This document shows, in pieces, positions 1-10,479 of a stretch of 64,000 bases of DNA; the stretch's first letter is position 1, and each line of letters starts with the position of its first letter. Source of the DNA: Poecilobothrus nobilitatus (lineage: Eukaryota; Arthropoda; Insecta; Diptera; Dolichopodidae); NCBI GenBank assembly GCA_947095535.1, contig OX352773.1:131221781-131285780 (forward strand). The letters run 5' to 3'. The translations under genes and the position numbers were made by a program. The notes under the pieces are model-generated. The model saw only the letters and a list, made by a program, of their open reading frames with translations. It did no database searches and was not told the DNA's origin.

Positions 1-400
1 TTCCCACTATACTAATCTTCCGAGTTACTCTATTAGACTTAAATCATTAAACATGCTAACCTTACCAGCTCGCAGACAAAATTTTTCATCTTGCTTCACC
101 TTTGATTTTTTAAAGAATAACATTAATGTTCCTTATTTAAATAGTAAATTTTTAGTTAATGTGTGGGTTAGGCATACAAGACACACTAAATTTTTAGTCG
201 AACACACTCATAGTACTGAATACGGAAGAAATGAACCAATAAACAGATGCTGTACCAATTTTAACAAATACAATCACCTCTTTTCTACATCCATTTCAAG
301 AAACACTTTTAAATCTAAATTATGCCAACATTTCTCCATTAATAACCTTACACAACCTTTTTTTTTTTTTTTTATGTTTCAATGCACAAAAAAGTAATTA
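1..400 (+). pseudogene. non-LTR retrotransposon, C-terminal fragment of reverse transcriptase ORF
   Basis: The reading frame already open at base 1 runs to a stop at 397. It carries the pattern typical of the tail of a LINE reverse-transcriptase protein: YSIRLKSLN, then LPARR, then HSTEYGRNEPINR.C..FN. The same layout is seen in the fragment at 58651-58938, so the two probably belong to the same broad clade (Jockey/CR1 superclade; the exact clade is not decidable here). The T-run encoding FFFFF near the end suggests the last residues are not authentic. The element continues left of the window. Confidence 0.6.
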
Positions 401-950
401 TAATTTCACACTTACTAAACTCATAACTCTACGTGCATTTAAGTTATTAAACTACGTTTAACTTTAGTCATCAATTTTGGTATTATTATCATTATAGACT
501 TAAATTTTAATTTAAGTTTTTGTAGTTAATTAAATTCTAGATTCTAATTTAATAACCCAAAAACATTTAAATGTTTAATACATAATATGTGAAAAAAAAA
601 TTTCTTTTCTTCTTGCAAATTGTGATTTAACGCTTTTAAATAATATTATAATAAAAATTTCTTTATACTTATGATATAGTAAATTTATTCTTTATACTTA
701 AGATTAAGATATCAAATTAAATTTTTTTATTATGAATATAGAAATGTATATACATATCTACATACATTTTATTACTTATCGCTATATGTACCTAATTTAT
801 TTTTTGCTAATTAAGCTTTCTTAGACCTTATTTTTAAATTTAGCTTATAAAAGAAGAAAAAATTAAATTCAAATTTTTTTTTTTTGTTTTAGTTCTAAGT
901 GATAAAAATAACTTATTTTTTTGTATTGTATAATAATGGTGACCTGAATT
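401..950. other. AT-rich non-coding stretch, probably LINE 3' tail and flank
   Basis: No ORF above noise, no tRNA and no clear repeat. It is dominated by A and T homopolymers. It follows the LINE tail at 1-400 and may include its 3' UTR; no poly(A) or microsatellite end could be fixed. Confidence 0.3.
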
Positions 951-958
951 AAGGCACT

Positions 959-1160
959 GCGAAATAAAGCCTTCGGGGTATTATTTGCCGTTTATTGAGA
1001 AATAACGGCCTGGGGTCTTATTTCTCATAGTAATTGAGAAATAAAGCCCCAGGGTTTTATTTCTCTTGAGTTAAACTACGACTTCTATGAGAAATAAAGC
1101 CCTGGGGTGTTGTTTCTCTTTCAATATTAATAAATAACTCGCCCCGAGTTATTATTTCTC
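959..1160. repeat. cluster of five 30-bp imperfect palindromes
   Basis: Five inverted-repeat units, each 30 bp, lie at 959-988, 997-1026, 1036-1065, 1089-1118 and 1131-1160. The arms read GAGAAATAA...TTATTTCTC around a GC-rich centre such as GCCCCAGGG or GCCCTGGGG. Spacing between starts is 38, 39, 53 and 42 bp. The centres vary while keeping dyad symmetry (the fifth is TAACTCGccccGAGTTA), which suggests that pairing or dimeric binding matters rather than exact sequence. The GC-rich centres stand out in very AT-rich DNA. Related units occur at 1539-1567 and from about 1696. The class of repeat is not recognised. Confidence 0.75.
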
Positions 1161-1538
1161 ATTAAATATGTAATAAAATCTATTTTTGTAATATTCAAAC
1201 CTGAAAAAAATTAAAAAATATAAACTTATATATGTATAAGTAAAATATTAGATGTAAAACAATATGTATTTAATATTTATATATTAGTCTATGCGAGATT
1301 CTATATTAAGAAGTATATTTAAGTTGGTTAAAAAATCAAAGTTGATCCTTTTGCAGAGTATTTATGAATTCATGTATGTGAGACTTTGGTTACAAATCCA
1401 GATTGCCCTTTTTTTCTAAAATTATTTAATATCAAGTATTAGAGTAAATAACAACAAATTGTTATTGTCATCATTTTTATCAAATAAAACTTACTGCAGG
1501 TATAAATAAATTTATATTACTGCAGGTATAAGGAGGGG

Positions 1539-1725
1539 TGAAATAAAGTCGAAGCGGCTTTATTACCAAAAACAATAGAAATAAAGTAGAATTAGTAATT
1601 CTAACTTATTATATGCTTTTATATTAACTCGTCGGTGTCGGTTTATTTATTTATTTATTTATTTAAAAAAAAATTGTTCAAAAAATAAAATGAATGAAAT
1701 AAAGTCGAATCGACTGGGATACAGC
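1539..1725. repeat. two further GAAATAAAG-led palindromic units
   Basis: At 1539-1567 GAAATAAAGTCG is followed by the inverted CGGCTTTATT. At about 1696-1725 GAAATAAAGTCGA is followed by ATCGACT. Both start with the same GAAATAAAG arm as the cluster at 959-1160, so they look like outlying members. Between them is a copy of a separate repeat (1612-1664). Confidence 0.5.
1612..1664 (+). repeat. GTCGGTGTCGG-(TTTA)n repeat module
   Basis: TGCTTTTATATTAACTCG followed by GTCGGTGTCGG and a (TTTA)n run. The same module is found at 25928-25984 (+) and 56225-56281 (-). There it is followed by about 50 bp of conserved sequence and a tRNA-like head. Here it stops after the TTTA run, so this copy is truncated. 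Confidence 0.7.
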
Positions 1726-1734
1726 GCTCATGTC

Positions 1735-2215
1735 GATTTTCAGAATGTCGACTCCCAAAATGTTGACTTCCAAAATTTTGGCTCCCAAAATGTCGGCAAA
1801 AATGTCGATTTGTAAATTTTATGGTTTCAATAATCTGTTTATTTCCTCTATTTGAAATATCTGTACAATAAAAATAATTAGGAGGGATTTTAGAGTTGGA
1901 TTCAAAATAAGGGTACCTATTCGCTTTTTCCAGAATATTTATGTATATGTATACGTGCGATTCTGAATTAAGAGGGAGTTTAGAGTTCGTTAAAAAATCA
2001 GGCTTTCCTGTTTTTCCAGAATATGTATATATATATGAATAGGAATAATTTTAAATGTTTTGTTGTTGAAATTTGTATTTTATCCAAGTCGACATTTTAT
2101 TAAAGCCGACATTTTTTTAATCGACATTTTGGGAGTCCACATTTTGTACAAGTAGATATTTTGAAATCGACATTTTGAGAATCAATACTTTGAAAATCGA
2201 CATAAGTTCTCTGAC
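1735..2215. repeat. dispersed TGTCGA(C)ATTTTG motif array, opposed halves
   Basis: From 1735 to 1815 the strand repeatedly reads ATGTCGACTCCCAAAATG-like words. From 2085 to 2215 the reverse complement of the same words (GTCGACATTTTGGGAGTC) is repeated. Between them lies a copy of a repeat reading TTAGAGTT(C/G)G...TTTTTCCAGAATAT (about 1880-2035), seen again near 1270-1410, 2560-2650, 55090-55140 and 56460-56530. The pair forms a loose inverted repeat with a 270-bp spacer. No coding capacity; origin unknown. Confidence 0.5.
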
Positions 2216-2384
2216 CCACTTTTATAACTTACAAAAAAATATTAAACTGGTTTTTATTAATTTTATTAAATAATCATTTAATAGTAGATACTACTTTCAT
2301 TATTTGATAAACTTTGTTATCGTTTTTTATTATCACTTACCATTGAAATAAGAAACAAGATATTTATTTGGGTCGCTTTGTTGA

Positions 2385-2525
2385 AAAACAAAATGTTGAA
2401 AAAAAAATGTTGAATGCAAAAAATGTTAAACAAAAAATGTCGAAAAAAAAATGTTGAATGTAAAAAATGTTGAAAAAAAAAAATGACGAAAAAAATGTTG
2501 AAAAAATAATGCTGAAACAAAAAAA
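2385..2525. repeat. degenerate minisatellite AATGTTGAAAAAAA
   Basis: About eight imperfect tandem units of 14-19 bp built on AAATGTTGAA or AAATGTCGAA. The Phe-rich minus-strand frames over this stretch are translations of the repeat, not genes. A similar array lies at 63800-63995. Confidence 0.7.
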
Positions 2526-2654
2526 ATTAAAAAAAAATTTGGAAAAAGGGAATTTTCTGATTTTGAATTCATCTCTAAAATCCATCCTGATTCTGAATCT
2601 CACATACACATATTTATAAATATTCTGGAAAAAGCGTTTAACCCTGATTTAAGT

Positions 2655-2985
2655 AGTAATATTACCATGATGCTGAAAACCTGCAAATTTTAAAGGACGT
2701 TTAATGTTTGATATATGAACATTTCTTAGTGATTTATATCTAAGTCTTTTATAATTTCTAATTGCTCCTAAATGTCTAATTTATATATTATTTTCTCTAT
2801 TACTATTTCGTTTATTAATTATTTTATTTTTCATTTTATTTATAATTTCTTGTAATATTTCAACATTCACTTCTTCTTTAGCTTTTCTAAGTGTGCATCT
2901 GATTGTAGTATGATATCGATCGTTATAATTTGATATAACCATTTGTGTCTTCATTTCTACTGAGAGCTCATTGGTGTTTCTGTTA
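2655..2985 (-). pseudogene. pol: Ty3/gypsy element 1, integrase C-terminal part
   Basis: Minus-strand translation gives YNDRYHTTI, matching the end of the retroviral integrase core, followed by a Lys-rich helix. Further on it reads IRHLGAIRNYKRLRYK and SNIKRPLKFAGF before a stop near 2664, a typical end of insect gypsy-type Pol. The frame has breaks. It continues the Pol remnants at 3000-4028 and 19681-21010. Confidence 0.6.
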
Positions 2986-2999
2986 AAATAAATTTAGGT

Positions 3000-3490
3000 C
3001 TAATAGGTTTCGATCATATTTAATTTGTTGGCATTGTTAGCAATAAATGTATATGATGTCGTAACTTTGGAAAATATATTTTATCTTTTAAATTTTCTTT
3101 CATTTATACCACTATGCACAGATTATTTAGTATGATAAAAAGAAATTAGTTTATGTAATTCTTTTTCTGATTTTATTTCATTTGCTCTTTTGTACTTCGA
3201 ATCATTTTAATTCTTCTTTCTTCAGAAAACATAGCTATTAAATCTTGTTGTACCTTATTATAATCCGCATCAGACACTTCAGAATATATTCTAGTATAAC
3301 CTGGTTTTATGTATCGCCTTAAAATAACTTTGATTAAATTTACATTTTCCAATGGGTTTATTTCAATAATTCTTCTGTTATGTAAAACTGTAATTTCTTT
3401 TACTGCACTATATGTTAAGATTATTTGGGTTTTATACTTATTTACAATATCGTCTTTTACATAGGTAATCTAATTGCTATTTTTCAACTG
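3000..3490 (-). pseudogene. pol: Ty3/gypsy element 1, RNase H to integrase linker and zinc-finger region
   Basis: An open minus-strand stretch (about 3195-3480) encodes the linker between RNase H and integrase: YKTQIILTYS, HNRRIIEINP, then YSEVSDADYNKVQQDL. Next come degenerate words of the integrase zinc-binding region (LISFYHT, HSGINE, IYFPKLR-like) and TETP. The frame then joins directly to the YNDRYHTTI segment at 2985, so most of the catalytic core, with its Asp residues, is missing. A pseudogene. Confidence 0.6.
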
Positions 3491-3639
3491 AATGTACCGT
3501 GTCAGACATTTGTATATTTGATGCGTCATAATTTTCTTCATTAATTTTTTTAGTATTTTCTAATCAGTTATTTTTTTTTCTGTTTCTTGAAAATAGTCTA
3601 TTTCATAATTTCTTTTGTAGTTTCAATAGCCATCTTTCA

Positions 3640-4028
3640 TGTTTTTGTGAAAATTACTTTACTTTGTATTTGGTATTTAAATATTTAATTGTAGGATGAT
3701 CTCTTACGATTTTAAATTTATTTCCACATAAGTATAATATAAGTATGGTAAATAATTTACTGCATATGCTATTGCTAAAAATTCTTTATCAGTAGTACTA
3801 TAATTTTTTTCATGATTGTTGAGAGTTCTTGATAGAAAATATACAGCGTGCCCTTCTTGTGACAATACTGCTCCTATGGCATGATCACTTGCATCTGTAG
3901 TCACTAAAAATACTTTGGGTGCAATGTAATTAAACTTTTTAAATTTTCAAACGCTGTATTGAGGATCTTTTATATTAATTTTTTGGTCTTTTTTAAGATA
4001 TTTGATCATTGGATATGCAAATTTTGAA
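3640..4028 (-). pseudogene. pol: Ty3/gypsy element 1, connection and RNase H domain
   Basis: Reading the minus strand from 4028: SKFAYPMIKYLKKDQKIN (end of RT and connection), then [16 protein letters not shown] and [19 protein letters not shown], a canonical gypsy RNase H with TDAS and the Glu of TDKE. A frameshift near 3740 separates the last part, which continues as [20 protein letters not shown]. This piece begins exactly where the Polinton left TIR starts. About 110 residues of RT expected between it and the piece ending at 19681 are not present on either side. Confidence 0.85.
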
Positions 4029-5030
4029 AGTAGGTATAGGGGCACTATGGCATGGGAAAAAATAAGCCCATATCGCACGACCTAGTTTTTAGTAAACCAT
4101 ATCGCACGCCCACGCAAATTAACCTATATTTGACTGACCTTGAGTTTTAGAGAAACCGGAAGTGTTGTGACCTGGATTCTGTTAGAAGTTGGGGTAAAAC
4201 AAGTCTTTTAGAGCTCTTTGATTGTATATTATAATAGGTCAACATGGAAATAGTTAGCAAAACTATTATATGTAAATATTAAAGCACGTGTTATTTAATG
4301 TTGGTGAACTAGTTTTAAAGTGTATCTTTAAGGAATGCGTGTTTTTTTTTTTTGTGTTGGTTTACTATAGGAAGAAATACAAAATAACAATTAGCATCTT
4401 TCGTTTTTGTTTTTTTTTTTTTTTAGCAGAATATCTGGTTTACGCAAGAAAAGTTGAATGCAAATAGATTGGTATAGTATAGTATAGTAAGAACGTAGAA
4501 TATATATCTACATATATATGTTGCATATAAAAAGGTTAAAAAGAAATTCAAAATAGAAATTAGCGTCCACATGTACCTTTTTCTTTTTTTCGTTTGATTA
4601 AATCTGGTTTTGTTTACAATATTTGTATATTATTTAAAAGATACAAAAAAAAGGTGAAAGAATAAATTGAATTATCAAGATAAATTTATTAAGAATATAT
4701 TGCATTCTTAAATTTCTGAGTACCTGGTATAGGATAGCTTGTATGTTATAAAATTAGAAGGTCAAAACAAAAAGGAAAATCAAAAGGGTATTAATTTCTA
4801 TGTAGAAAATTCTAAAATAGAAACTATGTAATCAGAAGATTTAAATTGAAATTTGTAATTATGTCATACAGATGGTAGAGGCTTATTTTTTCTAATTTTC
4901 ATTTTAAAAATAAATTTCTCGTTTTACTTTTTTTCGTTCTAATTAAGGTGATACGAAATATAATAGTACATTGCCTACTTATATTGAATCATCTATTCTA
5001 ATTTTTTTTTTGTGTTGGTTAACTAGTTTT
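4029..5030 (+). repeat. Polinton left terminal inverted repeat
   Basis: Starts AGTAGGTATAGGGGCACT and is reverse-complementary to the sequence ending at 19680 over about 1 kb. That includes the GCGTGGGCGTGCGATAT-like words near the tip, a stretch around the AGAGCTCTTTGATTG block, and the region up to about 5025 (GTGTTGGTTAACTAG). The two arms differ by substitutions and by at least one ~50-bp indel: the right arm has an extra block near 19215-19275. The first base could be shifted by a base or two. No matching 6-bp target duplication is seen outside (TTTGAA left, GACACA right). Confidence 0.9.
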
Positions 5031-5325
5031 TTTTATGACTCTCTAAAATAGTCAAATACCTCTCACAGAGCTTAAACTGAAAAGCCTGAGAAAAAAAATG
5101 TAAATAAAATGCAAACGTTTTTTATTAAATATAAGTAATTACTTTCTCTTTATTAAACATTTTTTTTTTTTAACATCTATTATTTATAATTAAAATATAT
5201 AATCTAAATAGCTGTAAAAAAAAAAGAAAAATTTAAAAGCAAAAAAAGTGTAAACAAGTAAAATACAGAATTTTGTTTTTTTATTAAATTTTTTTTTATT
5301 TATTAATTTTATTTTTATTACAATT

Positions 5326-5838
5326 TTATTGGTTAATTGCTAAATGTTTATTGCTTGTTTCATCAAGCAGTTTTAAATTTTCAGTGCTATCTCTAATTAA
5401 ATAGAGATCGCCTTTTAGAATTTCCTCCCGGAATTCCTTATCTTCGAATAGGTCCAGATAAGTTTTTGGTATGAAAATTATGTAATTTTCTGTTTCAAAA
5501 ACCCAAGACGGTCCATTAACTGTTGGTAATAGTCTAACTTTTTTAATTGTATAGAGCGCATCTGGCTCCATATCTTTTACCTTTAAAAATGTTTTTCTTT
5601 TTAATTTTGCATTAAATGATTCCCAACATCTTTTTCTTTTTGGTTGCTCATATGATTGGTGTTGTTCGTATTGTTGTTGTTGTTGTTGGGATTGTTGCTG
5701 GTGCTGTAATTGTTGCTGGTGCTGTGATGCTTGTTGGTGTTGAGGTTGTTGCTGATGCTGGGATTTCTTCCTCTTCGGTGGAAGCACAACCTGTGTTGGT
5801 TGTGTAAAGAAAAATATGTCTTCAGTGTTGTTGTCCAT
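5326..5838 (-). CDS. Polinton Gln/His-rich protein with conserved C-terminal domain, function unknown
   Basis: 170 residues. Residues 1-25 are acidic then basic (PPKRKKS). Residues 26-65 are a low-complexity run of HQQQ units. Residues 75-170 form a globular domain beginning FNAKLKRKTFLKVKDMEPDALY, with alternating hydrophobics (YTIKKVRLL, WVFETENYIIFIP) and an acidic-Leu tail. The layout, a strand-rich domain with an 'ALYTIKKVRLLPT' start, loosely recalls small OB-fold-like single-strand-binding proteins in other large DNA elements; this is only an impression. Intact frame; start at 5838. An AATATAAAT box lies at 5909-5917 upstream. It is the first gene inside the left TIR. Confidence 0.65.
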   Translation of the reverse strand: MDNNTEDIFFFTQPTQVVLPPKRKKSQHQQQPQHQQASQHQQQLQHQQQSQQQQQQYEQHQSYEQPKRKRCWESFNAKLKRKTFLKVKDMEPDALYTIKKVRLLPTVNGPSWVFETENYIIFIPKTYLDLFEDKEFREEILKGDLYLIRDSTENLKLLDETSNKHLAINQ

Positions 5839-5908
5839 GCTTGATTATGTTGTTTACTTTGCTTGATTTTAAGTAAGACTATGATTTCTTCTATAAAATT
5901 CTGCAGTA

Positions 5909-5917
5909 TTTATATTA
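5909..5917 (-). promoter_or_regulatory. TATA-like box upstream of the Gln-rich gene
   Basis: Read on the minus strand, AATATAAAT lies about 70 bp upstream of the ATG at 5838. Suggestive only in such AT-rich DNA. Confidence 0.3.
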
Positions 5918-6125
5918 AATAAAATTGTTAGAAATCTATAGAATTTACCAAAGCATATTAATTAAAATTTTAATTTATTGTAACTGCTTTCGGCTTCATA
6001 AATCAAACTACATTGTTGAAATATTTTCTATTTCAAAGAAAGATTCAAAAAGATGTAGATAGTTTTAATTAGAAAAAAAAAAGGAAGATATAATTTATTA
6101 AAAATACAATGTTGCAAATACTTTG

Positions 6126-6195
6126 TTTGAAGATAGGTGTTTGAAGATAGGTGTTTGTTTGAAGATAGGTGTTTAGGTGTTGAAGATAGGTAAAA
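6126..6195 (+). repeat. short tandem repeat TTTGAAGATAGGTG
   Basis: About four imperfect copies of GTTTGAAGATAGGT within 70 bp, between the Gln-rich gene and the polymerase gene. They lie in the presumed divergent upstream region, so they could be regulatory or simply a slippage product. Confidence 0.6.
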
Positions 6196-6482
6196 TATTT
6201 GTGTTTAAACCTGAATTTATTCTATAAATTCCTTTTCGATAATTTATATCAAATGCAATTGCATGTAATATATACAATCTACTAACGTATATTTAATTAA
6301 ATTGAATTTATTGTAATTACTTTTTTAGAATTCAAGATGTATGAATATGTTGACATTGTTGCAAATATTTGCTTGAAGAAATTTTTTTTTTTTTTTACTC
6401 TAAAAACGAAATATTTAAATTAGTTTTGGTTAGTTTGGTTAAATAGCTGCAGCAAGCGAGTCAATACAAAAAAAAATAAAAA

Positions 6483-6847
6483 ATGCCAAAAAAAATTTTA
6501 TTAGAAAGATTTTTTAATCATTCACCAGAGATCATTTCCTTATAGGATTGAAAGTGATTCAGCATCAGTAGTCAAACGTTTTAACGTACGCGGACGTAAA
6601 GTCAAGTTTACAATTAATTCAGTTCCTAATAACGTAGAGCCGGTTAACTGGATAAAAAACGCATTGTATAAAATAATTCAAGATGTTACAACTGATTTGC
6701 ACCCTCTAGATAAGGTGGGATTAACATTCTGTGGAGAAAGCTTCCAGCAACATGGTCCTGGATGGCTAAGTTTTAGAAATGCAGGCGATCTAACATTTTC
6801 TGATGTATGGGAAATGATATCAAAAATTTTTCAAAGTAATTCTGAAG
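6483..6847 (+). pseudogene. polB: Polinton DNA polymerase B, exon 1 (N-terminal domain)
   Basis: The frame from 6541 to the splice donor encodes IESDSASVVKRFNVRGRKVKF and later HPLDKVGLTFCGES and FSDVWEMISKIFQSNSEG. This is the N-terminal layout of Polinton polymerases (RF.VRG.., then D..G..). A possible start ATG at 6483 is in another frame (MPKKILLERFFNHSPEIIS) and would need a one-base shift near 6540, so the beginning is either frameshifted or misread. The exon ends at G6847 and the codon is completed after the intron (Gly). Confidence 0.75.
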
Positions 6848-6916
6848 GTAACTACTAAATAAATACTTCAATATTATTTTTATTATTAATACTTTTATTT
6901 TGTTTTTATGTTACAG
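6848..6916 (+). other. 69-bp spliceosomal intron in the Polinton polymerase gene
   Basis: Begins GTAACTACT and ends in a T-rich tract TTTTTATGTTACAG. Removing it keeps the frame (phase 1, Gly codon split) and joins SNSEG to LRTDTFCLSVTSVRL, which matches the expected continuous polymerase N-terminal region. The frame inside the intron meets a stop at once. A (TTACTAA-like) branch site cannot be fixed. Confidence 0.8.
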
Positions 6917-9900
6917 GTTTACGCACAGATACATTTTGTCTTTCAGTTACTTCTGTAAGGCTACCATTTGGGAGAGGAAGATCACAAAAATATTCATCAT
7001 ATGATGAGGAAAGCTTAAAGCGAAAGGGAATAATTTGCATTAAAAACAAAAACAATTTATGTCTACCTCAGGCCTTAATTGTGGCAATATCTCAAACTAA
7101 AAATGATAAGAACTACAAACACAAAATTCGTAATGATACAGGAAAATTACAAACTTTAAAAGCTATCGAACTAACTAAAAATACAGGAGTAAAAATTCCA
7201 AATAAAGGTTGTGGAATACAGGAACTCAAAAAGTTTCAAGAATATTTGAAAAATTATAAAATTGTTGTGTACAAATGGGGAAGAAGAGGCAGAGAGGTAA
7301 TATTTGAAGGAAATGGACCTGAAAAACGGCTAAATTTGTTGTTTTATAAAAATCACTACAACGTAATAAAATCGCTGACTGCAACCTTTTGCGCCAGTTA
7401 TTATTGTGAAGATTGCCACATTACATACAACAAAAAAAGTAATCATAGATGCACAGGAACATGTCCATGCTGTCAAAATTCTCCACCATATCTTAATAAT
7501 TTAAAACAAATTTTATGCAATGTTTGTAATCGTTCATTTCGATGTCGAATGTGTTTAGATAACCATAGGGCGTCAAGTTCAAAACGCAACAGTATTTGTG
7601 ACGAAGTTAGAAAATATTTGTCTTGCTTAAAACTTTATAGAGCATACAGAAACCATGTATGTGGTGAATAATTTTGCAAGATTTGCAGTAACTATGTTCC
7701 TGAGAATCATAAATGTTTTATTCAACAAAACAAAAATCAACCTAAACTAAAAAATTTTATTTATATATTTTACGATTTGGAAACACAACAAGAAAAAGCT
7801 TTTGGAGAGAAGTACATAAGAGGCATTCTATCAGATATTAAACTACATGAACCAAATTTGTGTGTTTTCGAGCAAAGATGTGACGCATGTATTTCGTTGT
7901 CCTCGTTATATTTTTGTGAAACATGTAAATTTAGAAGAAGAGGAATTAAAGAAGGAAATATTATAGAGCAATTTCTGATGTACATAATGGAGATAAGAAA
8001 AGAATTCAAAACTGTCGTGGTAATAGCACATAATGGACAATCTTTTGATCACCAATTTATTTTAAATATTATATTAGAAAAAACCTCTTTATAAACTAAA
8101 CTAATTATGCGAGGTTCAAAAATTATCATGATTTTATTAGATAACATAAAATTTATAGACTCAATTAATTACTTTGCAATGGCATTATCAAAATTACCAA
8201 AGGCTTTTGATTTACAAATTGATTTGAAAAAAGGATATTTCCCGCATCTCTTCAATACAACGGAAAAAAAAAATTATATTGGACCATTACCACCTGTTGA
8301 ATATTATAACCCAGATACCATGAAAACTAACGAACGTGAAGTATTTCTGAAATGGTATGAACATCACAAAAATGATGAATTCTATATGGAAAATGATATT
8401 GTAAAATATTGTATAAATGACGTAGCAATACTAACGCAATCATGCTTAAAGTTCAGAGAATTTTTTCTTAGAGAATGTAACGTTGAACCTTTTCTAGAGG
8501 CCACAACTAAAGCGTCTGCTTGTAATCTTGCATTTAGACGTAATTTTTTAAAACCAGATACGATTGGTTTAATACCCAAAAACGGGTATAGATATTCAGA
8601 TAACCAATCAAAGGCAGCTATTCAATGGTTGGTTTGGGAGGAGGAAAAACGGAATATTAACATTAGACATGCTGCTAAACAAAAAGAAGCTGTCGTAGCC
8701 GGTGTAAAAGTTGATGGTTTTTGTTCAGAAACTAATCAAGTTTTTGAATTTTATGGATGTTATTATCACGGTCATCCTAACTGTTTTCCACGTAATCGTA
8801 ATTCATATTTATATGATGATAAAAATGATACAATGAATGAACGATATGATAGAACTGTTAGAAAATCTGATATGTTGACAAGATTAGATTACATTGTAAT
8901 TGAAATGTGGGAATGTGACTTTTATTCTCAAATAAGTAAAAGCAAAATGAATTACTTAAATAACCATCCATTAGTACAACTTTCACCATTAAAACCTCGG
9001 GATTCTTTTTATAGTGGTCGTACAGATAATGTTTACAACTACTACAAATGTAAAAAAGGAGAAAAAATAAAATATATAGATATTTGTTCTTTATATCCAT
9101 GGGTTTGCAAATATGGAAAATTTCCTGTCGGCCATCCAGATATTTATGTAGGAAACGTTAATTGTACTAAACAAAATTTAAAAGATTTGAATGGACTTAT
9201 AAAATGTAAAATTTTACCACCAGAAAATCGTATACATCCAGTATTACCTGTAAAACAAAACAACAAATTAATGTTTTCCTTATGTCGCACATGTAGTGAG
9301 GAAAAAAACCTAAATGAATTTTGTTTACATAATGATAACGAAAGAGCTTTACTTGGAACATGGATTATTGATGAAGTGTTAAAAGCTCTTGAATTGAAAC
9401 ATAAAATATTAGAAATTCATGAAATATGGAGTTACAATATATGTCAATACAATGGTGTAACAAACACAGATGGTCTTTTCACACAAATGATGAACAAATT
9501 TTTATAAATAAAACAACAGGCATCGGGATGGCCTAGTAACTGTATAACAAAGGAAGAGAAAGAGAAGTATATAACGGATTTTTTTAGAAATGAAAATATT
9601 CAACTAGAATTTAATGAAATTGTAAATAATCAGGGACTACGATCTTTTGCAAAATTAATGCTTAATTCTTTTTGGGGTAAATTTGGACGGAGAGAAAACT
9701 TACAAAAAACAATAATTATTAATCAACCTAAGGATTTATATGACATGTTAAGAAATCCATCTATAGACGTTTGTGGTATTCTTCCAGTAAGTGAGGAACA
9801 TTATAGTTAATTGGCAGTACAAAGAAGAAGCAGGTGAATCATTATCTACTGTAAATGTATGTATTGCAGCTTACACAACTACTCAAGCTCGATTAAAATT

Positions 9901-10392
9901 ATATAGTTATTTAGAAAAACTAAAGGATAGAGTTTTATATTATGACACTGATTCCGTAATATATATAAGTCGTACAAGAGAATATGAATCCCAAACAGGG
10001 GATTTTATAGGAGATATGACCGATGAACTAGAATGTTATGGTGTTGGAAGTTACCTTACAGAATTTGTAAGTGGAGGCCCTAAAAACTATGCATATAAAG
10101 TTCACAATACGAAAGACAATGAAGAAAAACTAGTTGTAAAGTTAAAGGAATTTGTTTAAACTATACAGCCTCCCAAAAAATTAATTTTAATTCAATTAAA
10201 GAAGCGGTGCTAAATGTGAAGGAAGACAACGATATATACATACTTTCTCAAAATATTCGACGTAATAAAGAGCATAAAGTTATCACAGTTCCTGAAATAA
10301 AAAAATATCAAACTAGGTTAGAAAAACGTAAATTTATGGAAGATGGTAGTTCATTTCCCTATGGATATAAAAGATCTAATGTTAATAATTAA
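6917..10392 (+). pseudogene. polB: Polinton protein-primed DNA polymerase B, main body, broken
   Basis: Family B polymerase of the protein-primed type that copies the element's DNA. In order: a Cys/His-rich zinc-binding region (about 7390-7700, several CxxC); exonuclease motifs I (YDLETQ, 7771), II (AHNGQSFDHQF, 8026) and III (YCINDVAIL, about 8407); polymerase motif A (YIDICSLYP, about 9072), motif B (KLMLNSFWGKFG, about 9655) and motif C (YYDTDS, 9938). All catalytic residues are visible. The gene is not continuous. In-frame stops occur at about 7669, 8092 and 9505, and frame changes near 9805 and 10155. The C-terminus ends at 10392. It converges with the integrase gene (end 10480). Confidence 0.95.
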
Positions 10393-10479
10393 TTAGAAAT
10401 ATAATGTTTAAATTTTTCTTTAAAAATTTTAGTATAAATAGCACAAATAAATATCAAATATGTTCAAATTAATTAAATA

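Noticed and set aside
2317..2609. Phe-rich minus-strand ORFs
   Set aside because: Translation of the AAATGTTGAA minisatellite.
4023..4034. A 6-bp target-site duplication at the Polinton ends
   Set aside because: Looked for it with several end choices; TTTGAA and GACACA do not match, so none is claimed.
5601..5807. Asn- or Val-rich frames over the Gln-rich gene
   Set aside because: Shadow frames of the CAG/CAA repeat in the real minus-strand gene.
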